Origin: Chromatiales bacterium
GTDB taxonomy: Bacteria; Pseudomonadota; Gammaproteobacteria; Chromatiales; Chromatiaceae
Assembly (NCBI GenBank): GCA_022360905.1
Contig: JAKSBX010000242.1
Location: 1 to 41,759, forward strand
Reading direction: 5' to 3'
Length of the DNA: 41,759 bases
A program made the translations under genes and the position numbers. Every line of letters begins with the position of its first letter. Within the stretch, counting starts at the first letter, position 1. The notes beneath the pieces are model-generated. The model was given only the letters and a program-made list of their open reading frames with translations, searched no databases and was not told the origin of the DNA. Below, in pieces: positions 34,692 to 41,759 of the stretch.

Positions 34692-35044
34692 ACGTCCCCC
34701 GCGCAACAATATGTCACTGACCAAGCAGAGAGGCGCCGTCCTGTACCCAATCCAAACAAGATATGAGTGCCCTTCACTCGGCAATAAGTTTGTGCCGTCC
34801 ATCCGATTACACGACAAATTCAAGGCATACCTATGGTGAAATGCCATGTAATAGCATAGCAAGCCAACTGGACAGCAGGGCTGTTATTGGGAATTATATA
34901 CCAAAATTTTGTAAATTTATAATAGTAAAAATGAGAAACAAGGCACGTTAAGAATTCAATTCCTACGCCATTGGTGCCACCTCATGGCAAATTCCAATAA
35001 TAGGCAGCAACAATATTAGAAGATCTGAGGATTAGCGGAGCCAA
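34692..35044. other. Upstream region of the response-regulator gene
   Basis: About 350 bases with no credible ORF. It is AT-rich around 34890-34930, where the minus strand has a TATAAT hexamer but no clear -35. It probably holds the promoter of the two-component genes. Confidence 0.35.
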
Positions 35045-35398
35045 TCAAACCAGCAGAAAGAAGGCTACCGCCGCTGCCGTAACCAGGCTGATTGTTGTGG
35101 GCAGGGTCACCAGCATCACACCACTACCCAGCATCAAATAGGCCGTCTCCACCACCAGAATCCCCATCGCGACCCCCAGGGCTCTCGGCGTCTGCATCCA
35201 CCGGGTCACCCCGGCCAGGGAGATAAACGCCAAACCCAACAGGGCAGCTCCCATCATTCCTGCAAATGCCTGATTTACCGGTTCGTTGCTGAAAAAGCCG
35301 ACAATCAGATAGGGATCGACAATCAGAATCACTCCCCAAAGAGTCAACATTACGATCGCAAGCACCAACGCCAGACGCTGCAAAACTCGGTTAGGCAT
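35045..35398 (-). CDS. Small four-span membrane protein of unknown function
   Basis: A 117-residue hydrophobic protein with four predicted spans (about residues 8-27, 40-60, 70-92 and 95-115). The frame runs to 35410, but ATG 35398 follows GGGAGG at a correct distance and is the start. The layout recalls small DUF4345-like membrane proteins; no motif allows a function. It is monocistronic, between the two-component region and lexA. Confidence 0.65.
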   Translation of the reverse strand: MPNRVLQRLALVLAIVMLTLWGVILIVDPYLIVGFFSNEPVNQAFAGMMGAALLGLAFISLAGVTRWMQTPRALGVAMGILVVETAYLMLGSGVMLVTLPTTISLVTAAAVAFFLLV

Positions 35399-35658
35399 AG
35401 TCCCTCCCAAATTATCTTTTAATTATCATGCAATTATAGAAAATTTCTCGACCGAATAACAGGGATAGTTAGTACCAATGGTACGGCCCCATATTAATAC
35501 GTGATATCAGAGGCTTGCACGGACAGGCCCGACCATCGTGCATGTTGTTATGTCCCCTGATCAAACGTGCCCCGGCAGCACACGCCTAGCGGCCGATGAC
35601 CAAGGGTCAGGCCGATTTCACGTCTTAACCCGAGACCGCACACCGGAGCATATCTTTT

Positions 35659-35673
35659 GTTCTCATAACGTTC
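35659..35673. promoter_or_regulatory. LexA operator 1 (GTTC-N7-GTTC)
   Basis: GTTC-TCATAAC-GTTC, the direct-repeat SOS box of alphaproteobacteria, lies 43 bases before the lexA start and overlaps a TATACT hexamer (35674-35679) by adjacency. It pairs with a mirror-image box at 35697. Confidence 0.6.
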
Positions 35674-35696
35674 TATACTTCAGCTACTGAAAATCA

Positions 35697-35711
35697 GAAC
35701 TTTTAAAGAAC
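35697..35711. promoter_or_regulatory. LexA operator 2 (GAAC-N7-GAAC)
   Basis: GAAC-TTTTAAA-GAAC is the same SOS motif in the opposite orientation, 5 bases before the lexA start codon. It would block elongation or initiation, giving autoregulation. Confidence 0.6.
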
Positions 35712-35716
35712 CGTAT

Positions 35717-36316
35717 ATGCTCACAGCTACACAACATAAAACTCTGGCTTTTATCCGCCGCTATTTGAAACGGCGCGGATATGCCCCATCACTGATTGAA
35801 ATCGCCGAGGGGATCGGCATTACCTCCAAAGGCACTGCCCATCGCCATGTCCAGGCGCTGGCCGAAGCTGGGCGTATCCGCCTGATTTCCGGTCGCAAAC
35901 GGGGTATTGAGCTGGTGGATGACGAGGAGCAGTCCAAATACAGCCTACCGCTGCTGGGCAGCATCGCCGCCGGTCAACCGATCGAAGCCATCGTCGGGCA
36001 AGAGCGTCTCGATCTAGCCGAGTACCTGACCGGTGCCAACCGCTACGCGCTCCAGGTTAGAGGCGACTCCATGATCGACATCGGTATCCTGGATGGTGAC
36101 CTGGTGATCATCGAACGCTGCGATACCGCCGACGACAATGCCATCGTCGTCGCTTTGATCGACGACCAGGAGGCCACTTTGAAACGACTCAGGCGTCTCA
36201 AAAGCGGTCGTATCAAGCTGATCGCCGAGAATTCCGATATGCCCCCCATGATTTACGCCGCCGACCGGGTAAGGATTCAAGGGGTACTGGTGTGTCAACT
36301 TCGTCAGTATCACTAG
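35717..36316 (+). CDS. lexA: LexA SOS repressor
   Basis: A 199-residue protein of normal LexA length. The N-terminal winged helix (about residues 1-65) has recognition helix SKGTAHRHVQALAEAGRI, closer in pattern to alphaproteobacterial LexA (SK..IHR..) than to the Escherichia coli type. The C-terminal S24 domain has the self-cleavage bond Ala85-Gly86 (SIAAGQP), catalytic Ser118 (RGDSMID) and Lys156 (ATLKRLRR). It represses DNA-damage genes and is cut in the presence of RecA filaments. Two SOS boxes of GTTC-N7-GTTC type precede it, matching the recognition helix. No sulA-like gene follows on the same strand. Confidence 0.95.
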   Translation: MLTATQHKTLAFIRRYLKRRGYAPSLIEIAEGIGITSKGTAHRHVQALAEAGRIRLISGRKRGIELVDDEEQSKYSLPLLGSIAAGQPIEAIVGQERLDLAEYLTGANRYALQVRGDSMIDIGILDGDLVIIERCDTADDNAIVVALIDDQEATLKRLRRLKSGRIKLIAENSDMPPMIYAADRVRIQGVLVCQLRQYH

Positions 36317-36634
36317 CGCCCAGACGCCTACTGGTCCCACGCCATTATCCTGGTGGACATGAACGCTGGCCAAGGTTACTCAGTGCCAGCAGTCGGTCAA
36401 AGCCGTCAATGACAACCGGTTTTGGCGAAGAAACCGTTTGTTTTAACCCGGCGACCAAATTGCTCATTTTCAGGGGATAGTTGAAGCTTCTGACGTTCTG
36501 ATAAATATAAAGAATGACCGGAGTTTTCGTCATCAATATAGACTGTAGAATACTGTAGCGGTGTTTTAATGCCTCACCTCACGCAGGCTCCCTGCAAATC
36601 AGGGTAAAGGATCTACTCACCGGGTTAAATGCCT
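36317..36634. other. Gap after lexA with a tandem direct repeat
   Basis: About 320 bases. The main feature is ACTGTAG-AAT-ACTGTAG at 36542-36558, a 10-bp-period direct repeat that would lie just upstream of the possible minus-strand ORF at 36345-36533. No other structure was recognised. Confidence 0.3.
36345..36533 (-). CDS. Possible small protein (62 residues)
   Basis: An ATG-initiated 62-codon ORF opposite the 3' flank of lexA, in a gap with no other gene. The codon pattern looks ordinary and the text (TKTPVILYIYQNVRSF) is protein-like, but no ribosome site or known family is visible. The tandem ACTGTAG repeat just upstream could be its operator. It may be chance. Confidence 0.3.
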   Translation of the reverse strand: MTKTPVILYIYQNVRSFNYPLKMSNLVAGLKQTVSSPKPVVIDGFDRLLALSNLGQRSCPPG

Positions 36635-37189
36635 CTAAGGGTAGGCTTCTGCCAGCAGACGCTTAACCTGGGTAACAGACTCTTCACTATCCCACTCGAC
36701 AGGGCCAATCGCCCTGAATCTCACGAAACCTTGTTTATCGATGAGATAGCTGCTGGGATAAACCTTGATATTCCAATCTTTAGCCACCGATTTGGAATGA
36801 TCGAGCAACACTGGAAAATTGAATCCCAATTTGCTGGCAATGCGTGCAACCCGATTTCTCTTCTCATTGACATTAACCGCAAGTACCAGCAGATCTTCCG
36901 AGGCCATACTCTCCACCAGCCTGATCAGAGAAGGCATCTCCTCCAGACAAGGGGGACACCAGCTTGCCCAAAAATTAACCAGCACCACTTTCCCTTTGGA
37001 TTCAAAAAGTGCGTGCCGCGTATTATTAAGATCATTCAGTTCAACGTTGGCCGGTAAAAGTGGTGGATTGACCGCCTCCAACCACCCCGCATAACCAATT
37101 TGACAAAACAGAATCGGTAAAATACCAACAAACGCCCAATAACGTTTTCTCGTAAAGAAATTTCCGATGATAGAGGGAATCTGAGCCAT
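36635..37189 (-). CDS. TlpA/ResA-like membrane-anchored thioredoxin
   Basis: A 184-residue periplasmic thiol-disulfide protein. An N-terminal uncleaved anchor (about residues 18-35) precedes a thioredoxin fold with active site WCPPC (Cys78 and Cys81), the usual FWASWCPPCLEEMP context and a cis-proline at YPSSYLID. Such proteins reduce apocytochrome c heme-binding cysteines or metallochaperone thiols. It is monocistronic, but c-type cytochromes and a CcdA-like protein elsewhere in the window could use it. Start follows GAACGACATGG, a moderate context. Confidence 0.88.
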   Translation of the reverse strand: MAQIPSIIGNFFTRKRYWAFVGILPILFCQIGYAGWLEAVNPPLLPANVELNDLNNTRHALFESKGKVVLVNFWASWCPPCLEEMPSLIRLVESMASEDLLVLAVNVNEKRNRVARIASKLGFNFPVLLDHSKSVAKDWNIKVYPSSYLIDKQGFVRFRAIGPVEWDSEESVTQVKRLLAEAYP

Positions 37190-37651
37190 GTCGTTCTCGT
37201 TAAATTAATACCGTAAAAAATTATATTACATTGTTCATTTTTATATTTCCCAGCTACTCTCACTGAAAAAACCTTACAGTACCAAGGCTTACATTTTCGA
37301 TGCCTAAGCGATGAATGGCGATATTAAATAAACATGCATCAGAAAATCAGTCATAAAATTCTTAAAGTTTTCATAAGCTACGTCGATTATCACTATGTAA
37401 ATGGAATCAACTAAAGAAATAGGGAGTCTCTGATCGATTCAAAACCGGTGCGACCAAAAGCAGTTCTATTGAAGCACTTATGTTGACGAACGAGTCAGCG
37501 GTTCTTCAAGGAAATTATTCTGGATTCCAGACAAGCAGTAACAACTAAATAATGCCTACAGGCGGCTTGTAGGGGCTCAGCAATTTAACCTGGCTAAATA
37601 ATAAGCACAACAGGTAATAAATTGTTTTTAGGGTAATTCTAGGAGGACGGC
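37190..37651. other. Divergent region between the thioredoxin and chemoreceptor genes
   Basis: About 460 bases carrying the chemoreceptor's sigma-28-like promoter (listed separately) and a small CCTACA/TGTAGG hairpin at 37553-37571. The 5' leader of the chemoreceptor mRNA would be about 250 bases long. No ORF was seen. Confidence 0.4.
37363..37389 (+). promoter_or_regulatory. Putative sigma-28 (FliA) promoter
   Basis: TAAAGTTT, an 11-bp spacer and GTCGATTA. The -35 matches the sigma-28 consensus exactly and the -10 in six of eight positions (GCCGATAA). It is upstream of a chemoreceptor gene, the usual client of this sigma factor. Confidence 0.55.
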
Positions 37652-40042
37652 ATGCAAGTTGTCTCTATTTTTTCATCGATTAAAACGAAACTATGGCTTG
37701 GATTCGGTCTGGTACTGTCTCTTTTTTCAATCAGTACAGCAGTCACCCTATTCAGTCTAGACGGGGTCAACAGTGATGTTGATAAGGTTGTAACAGATAG
37801 CCAGCCGACCCTTTTGTTGGCGAAGGATCTTACTCATCACATTGAACAAGCAACCGCGTCGCTCGGTTTCTACATGGTAACTAAAGAAAGTTACCATCTG
37901 CAGGATTACACGTTAGCCATCAAGAACTGTAAAGAGATTCTCTTGGGACTCGAACAGGCAACACGGCGAAACCCGGAAATAGACTTCAAACAATCTCTGA
38001 ATTCTCTGAGAAATGAAATCGGAGCATTTGAAGCAACAGCAGATACGTTGCAACAAAAGACCGCCTCATTCGAGAAGAACTTTCCCGGCATTGCCTACGC
38101 AAATCAACACATCAATCCAATCAATCGTACAGTTATCCAGCTAACCTCCCAGATGATCCTGTCAGAAGTGGATGAATATGCATCTGAAGAGCGAAAACAA
38201 CTACTCGTTGAGCTGAGCGATTTGAGATATACCTGGAGCCAAGTCATGAATGGAATCAGAGGTTATCTCGCCTTTCGCAGCGAAAACAATGTCAAAAACA
38301 TTGATCTCTATCTTGACCAGGCTGGGTCACTACTGCTGAGCCTGGAAAAAATGGATGACTTACTGACACTTGATCAAGCAGATGCAATCACAGGGATTAC
38401 CGACAGTGTATCTGGATTCAAAAAACACTATACCAAGCTCTTGGAGATCCATGGTGGTGATGAATGGCGCAGTGATGCCGCACTGGTGCGTAATAACCTG
38501 AATATTAATCTTCAATCCATCCAAAGCAATCTATCAAGTCTGGTAGGCCAGCTACAATCCTCGATCGATCAAACCAGTGCTTCACTGAAGGATAGTACGA
38601 GATTTGTTTTTGAACTGGTCATAGCTTTGTTTGTCCTTGGGTTAACGCTAGGTATTGTGATCAGTTGGTTTATCGCCAAATCCATATTACAGCCAATCAT
38701 GGAGACCGCTAACACCATGCAGAATATTGCGGATGGAGACGGCAACTTGATGATTACTTTAGACCAGTCCGGTCGTGATGAATTAGCGCAACTAGCATCC
38801 TGTTTTAATGTTTTTGTAGGCAAGATTCGTGAGTTAATTACAAAAACAGCCCACTCGACTGAGTCTGTAATAGAGTCAGTTGCACAAACCTCTGACAATA
38901 CCAACCAGATTATTAAAGGGATATTAAATCAGGAAGTACAAACGGAACAGGTAGCAACAGCAATGAGTCAGATGACCGCCTGTATCACTGATGTGGCGAA
39001 AAATGCGTCAATCGCTGAACAGTCTGCCATTACGGCAAATAAAGAGACACACAATGGCTGTTCCGTCGTGCGAAAAACCTCGGTTGCTGTAAAAGAACTC
39101 GCGAGTGAAGTTAAGTCGGCAGAAGAATCAATCTTAAATGTTGAACAGGAAAGCCAGAGAATTGGCGGAGTACTCGATGTAATTAAGAGTATTGCAGAAC
39201 AGACCAATCTATTAGCCTTAAACGCTGCCATCGAGGCGGCCCGTGCCGGTGAGCAGGGCCGGGGATTTGCCGTGGTAGCAGATGAAGTGCGTAGCCTCGC
39301 GACACGAACCCACGAATCAACAGGTGAAATTGAAAACATGATACAGTCTCTTCAGAATGGAACTCAAGAAGCTGTATCTGTCATGTCAGCCGGACGGGAA
39401 AAAGTCAATTTGAATGTACAACTGACGGACGATGCCCTGAACTCCTTGAGTGCCATCGACCGTGCAGTAGAAACGATCAATGAGATGAATACCCAGATCG
39501 CAACAGCTGCAGAGCAACAGTGCACCGTTGCTGAAGAGATCAACAAGAACATCACTAGCATAAAAGATAGCAGTAAACTGAATGCTGAAGAGGCAAATGC
39601 AACGGCTGCAACTGTTAATTCACTGGGTAATCTGGCATCAACCCTACAGGGAGTGATTCAACAGTTTAAGTTCTCAGGAGATAGCGGGCTTGATTTCAGT
39701 GCCGCAAAATCCGCCCATCTGGCTTGGAAAGCCAGGCTTCGAAGTTTTCTTGACGGCATGTCCTCCCTCTCCCATGAAGAAGCGGTATCCCATCACGATT
39801 GCGTGCTTGGTAAATGGTATTACAGTGACGGTTTGAAGCAATATGGTGATATTCCTGAAATGCGTGCAATCGAAAAACCGCACCACGAGCTGCATGAATT
39901 GATCAAGAAGATCATTGAAAAAAAGGAGGGCGGTCATATTAAGGAGGCAGAAGCTCTTTATAGTAAGATCCCTCCCCTTTCCGCGACGATCATCGGTCTT
40001 CTTGAACAAGTGGAAGCATCCATCGACAAAACGAGTGAGTAA
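37652..40042 (+). CDS. Methyl-accepting chemotaxis protein with C-terminal CZB domain
   Basis: A 796-residue chemoreceptor with a first membrane span (about residues 13-35), a long helical periplasmic sensor of about 280 residues and a second span (about 317-340). A HAMP linker and the kinase-control tip ([31 protein letters not shown], about residues 515-545) follow. At the C-terminus is a CZB zinc-binding domain (about 685-790) with the typical [11 protein letters not shown] and HHELHELI motifs. CZB domains bind zinc through three His and one Cys and sense hypochlorite or zinc in known cases. The strong ribosome site TAGGAGGA fixes the start. It is monocistronic, with a sigma-28-type promoter upstream. 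Confidence 0.93.
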   Translation: MQVVSIFSSIKTKLWLGFGLVLSLFSISTAVTLFSLDGVNSDVDKVVTDSQPTLLLAKDLTHHIEQATASLGFYMVTKESYHLQDYTLAIKNCKEILLGLEQATRRNPEIDFKQSLNSLRNEIGAFEATADTLQQKTASFEKNFPGIAYANQHINPINRTVIQLTSQMILSEVDEYASEERKQLLVELSDLRYTWSQVMNGIRGYLAFRSENNVKNIDLYLDQAGSLLLSLEKMDDLLTLDQADAITGITDSVSGFKKHYTKLLEIHGGDEWRSDAALVRNNLNINLQSIQSNLSSLVGQLQSSIDQTSASLKDSTRFVFELVIALFVLGLTLGIVISWFIAKSILQPIMETANTMQNIADGDGNLMITLDQSGRDELAQLASCFNVFVGKIRELITKTAHSTESVIESVAQTSDNTNQIIKGILNQEVQTEQVATAMSQMTACITDVAKNASIAEQSAITANKETHNGCSVVRKTSVAVKELASEVKSAEESILNVEQESQRIGGVLDVIKSIAEQTNLLALNAAIEAARAGEQGRGFAVVADEVRSLATRTHESTGEIENMIQSLQNGTQEAVSVMSAGREKVNLNVQLTDDALNSLSAIDRAVETINEMNTQIATAAEQQCTVAEEINKNITSIKDSSKLNAEEANATAATVNSLGNLASTLQGVIQQFKFSGDSGLDFSAAKSAHLAWKARLRSFLDGMSSLSHEEAVSHHDCVLGKWYYSDGLKQYGDIPEMRAIEKPHHELHELIKKIIEKKEGGHIKEAEALYSKIPPLSATIIGLLEQVEASIDKTSE

Positions 40043-40777
40043 TCTGAATAGTCTGTGGAGTCTGGTCTCTACATTAGCGAAAACCGGGTAGTATTTAGCA
40101 TAGCTGAGCATTGTTATTATAGATTGTCTTTTTTTTGACGAGCAACTGCTCTTATTACGTGCTACAACTCAACCGAATCCTTAGTAATGCACCAGACCCA
40201 CAGTCTTTCCAGACTAGCCCAACAAATTCGTCCGGAACTTCGATCATAGCCACCCAGAGTCATACTGAAATACTGGGTATTTAACATTTAAGAAATTAGA
40301 TGGATGATCGGAGAACCGCTGGTAATATCTTTTATGTAAACCCTGTTAGAGAGCTAATCTATCTCTCCCCTTCGCTTCCCTCTATTTGTTGACCATTTTT
40401 GTTGGTTTTTATTCTAAAGGGTTTGTTACAAAATAAAACTTGAGATAGACTGTGTGACTTCAATATGTTGATTTCGTATCGCCTTGTCCCAGCGGTACCC
40501 ATTGGAATGGCCCTTTCCCCGCCTCCTAATGTTTGAGCTCTTCAACTAACTAAACAGTTTGTTTTCTTGTTCGGCCTTTCAATTCGCCTTACATACAGAG
40601 GTATTTGTCATATTGTATATGGCAATGGAATGTTAATTATCTTATAGGAAGTATCCCCTGCAACAATGTGGAACAAGAAGAGCAAATCAGGCAGATTACA
40701 TCTGGCAAAATTGTTTTTGTTTCGGTCGATAACTTATATAAAGTATCTATTCAAGAATCAGGTTATTTCTCTACTCC
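40043..40777. other. Long gap between the chemoreceptor and GGDEF genes
   Basis: About 735 bases. A T8 run at 40129-40136 lies about 90 bases after the chemoreceptor stop but without a clear stem. A GAGCA-AC-TGCTC mini-hairpin is at 40140-40151. The 40605-40844 ORF in this gap is not credible, because it overlaps the next gene in another frame. Promoters here were not identified. Confidence 0.4.
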
Positions 40778-41759
40778 ATGGATGATTACACCGCCAAACA
40801 GATCATTGGTGCCCTCAAAGAAGGTATTTTCATTACTGACTTGAGCCTTCGTATCATTGAAGTTAATCCTATGTTCACTGAAGTTACCGGCTACACTCCT
40901 GAACAGGTTATCGGTAAAACACCAAAACTTTTCTCATCTGGTCGCCACAGTGAAGAGTTTTATGAGTGTATGTGGGAAAAATTGAAAGTGTCCGGCAGAT
41001 GGCAAGGCACCATTTGGAACCGTAGGAAAAATGGTGAACTTTACCCCCAATGGCAATATATAACAATTCTTAAAAATCCAGCTGGAAAAGCAACCCACTA
41101 TATTTCTGTCTTTTCCGATATAAGTCAGCAGGAGAGCATTGAAAACCAAATTCACCTGCTTGCCTACTACGATAATTTAACTGGGTTACCAAACAGATCA
41201 CTCTTCACGGACCGTCTAAACCTCTCTTTGACACAAGCAATAAGAGACAAAGGTAAAGTCGCACTTTTCTATTTGGACCTAGACCGCTTTAAACAGATTA
41301 ATGACAGCTTAGGCCACTACACAGGTGATAAATTACTGAGCGCTATCGGTAGTAGATTGCGTAATAGCCTCAGAGAATCTGACACAGTCGCAAGATTGAG
41401 TGGCGACGAATTTGCCGTAATCGTCTCTTGTATTACCAGTGATTCGCATGCAGAAACTGTTGCACAAAAAATTCAACATTGTTTTAAATCTCCATTTTCC
41501 GTTGACCATAGAGAATTACAAATCTCCGTAAGCATTGGAATTTCCCTATTCCCAGAACATGCTAAGGATAGTGAAACCATGCTAAGGCTTGCTGACAGCG
41601 CAATGTACTGCGCTAAAGAGCTGGGAAAAAACTGCTACACATTCTATTCACAAGAAATAGGTAAACAAAAACAAAAAAAGCTTTTAATAGAAAATGATCT
41701 TAGGCGCGATATATCCCAGGGTAAACTTGAGCTTACCTATCAACCTCAGTTTTGTTTAA
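40778..41759 (+). CDS. PAS-GGDEF-EAL cyclic-di-GMP protein (3' truncated by window)
   Basis: An open frame of 327 codons running past the window end. It starts at ATG 40778; an in-frame TAA lies upstream at 40739-40741. A PAS domain (residues about 8-120, IIEVNPMFTEVTGYTPEQVIGK) is followed by a GGDEF domain (about 135-300). There, LFYLDLDRFKQINDSLGH and an active-site variant RLSGDEF (about 206-212) are seen, with the inhibitory-site motif RESD in front. The last residues (LENDLRRDISQGKLELTYQPQ) begin an EAL phosphodiesterase domain. SGDEF still often supports cyclase activity. The PAS input suggests redox or small-molecule control. The PilZ protein at 6921 could be one of its effectors in the cell. 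Confidence 0.9.
   Translation, partial: MDDYTAKQIIGALKEGIFITDLSLRIIEVNPMFTEVTGYTPEQVIGKTPKLFSSGRHSEEFYECMWEKLKVSGRWQGTIWNRRKNGELYPQWQYITILKNPAGKATHYISVFSDISQQESIENQIHLLAYYDNLTGLPNRSLFTDRLNLSLTQAIRDKGKVALFYLDLDRFKQINDSLGHYTGDKLLSAIGSRLRNSLRESDTVARLSGDEFAVIVSCITSDSHAETVAQKIQHCFKSPFSVDHRELQISVSIGISLFPEHAKDSETMLRLADSAMYCAKELGKNCYTFYSQEIGKQKQKKLLIENDLRRDISQGKLELTYQPQFCL

Noticed and set aside
37361..37376. Second CTTAA-N6-CATAA box upstream of the chemoreceptor
   Set aside because: One half-site is imperfect and the same bases are better explained by the -35 part of a sigma-28-like promoter.
40605..40844. 79-codon ORF before the GGDEF gene
   Set aside because: It overlaps the PAS-GGDEF start in another frame and has no ribosome site or family features.

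Overview
The window looks like chromosome of a respiratory gammaproteobacterium. This is inferred from UvrB, LexA, Pcm and the aminotransferase, QseBC-like regulation, GspH/FimT-type pilins, c-type cytochromes and a TonB system. A Chromatiales-like sulfur- or metal-cycling bacterium would fit, but the sequence alone does not fix the taxon. No phage, transposase or CRISPR array was seen.

Layout. Positions 1-6300 hold housekeeping and small genes: the tail of a probable sigma-factor gene and its anti-sigma partner, tRNA-Val, pcm, uvrB, a class I aminotransferase, a type IV-pilin-like pseudopilin and tRNA-Asn. Positions 6300-10277 are more AT-rich and sparsely coded: a PilZ protein, a nucleotidyltransferase-fold protein, a membrane-anchored alpha/beta hydrolase, a small conserved-looking protein and a possible gene remnant.

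Positions 10278-22157 are the centrepiece, an operon of thirteen complex subunits plus a rubrerythrin-like gene. It encodes Mrp-antiporter modules (MrpE, F, G, MbhD-like, MrpB, MrpC and two MrpD-like) followed by NuoH-, NuoB-, NuoC- and NuoD-like subunits. The last complex subunit is a NuoI-like ferredoxin fused to a GltD/NfnB-type FAD/NAD(P)H module. This is the order A-B-C-D-F-G-H-H'-M-J-K-L-N of archaeal membrane-bound Mbx/Mbs complexes. The catalytic subunit has neither a full [NiFe] ligand set nor the quinone-site residues of complex I. A sodium- or proton-coupled ferredoxin/NAD(P)H or sulfur-linked oxidoreductase is the best inference.

Positions 22770-29222 are a second tight operon: a TonB-dependent receptor, a membrane-anchored periplasmic protein, a NapH/CcoG-like polyferredoxin, a CcdA/SafE-like thiol or metal membrane protein, and a dedicated ExbB-ExbD-TonB motor. 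It looks like a redox-assisted metal uptake system. Convergent to it (34691 down to 29386) are a QseB/PmrA-type response regulator, its histidine kinase and a secreted nine-heme cytochrome with a PKD domain. A CTTAA-N6-CTTAA box sits at the kinase stop codon, just upstream of the cytochrome gene, and suggests direct control.

Positions 35045-41759 hold a small membrane protein, lexA preceded by two alphaproteobacterial-type SOS boxes (GTTC-N7-GTTC and GAAC-N7-GAAC), a TlpA/ResA-like thioredoxin, a chemoreceptor with a CZB zinc domain behind a sigma-28-like promoter, and the start of a PAS-GGDEF-EAL protein cut by the window end.
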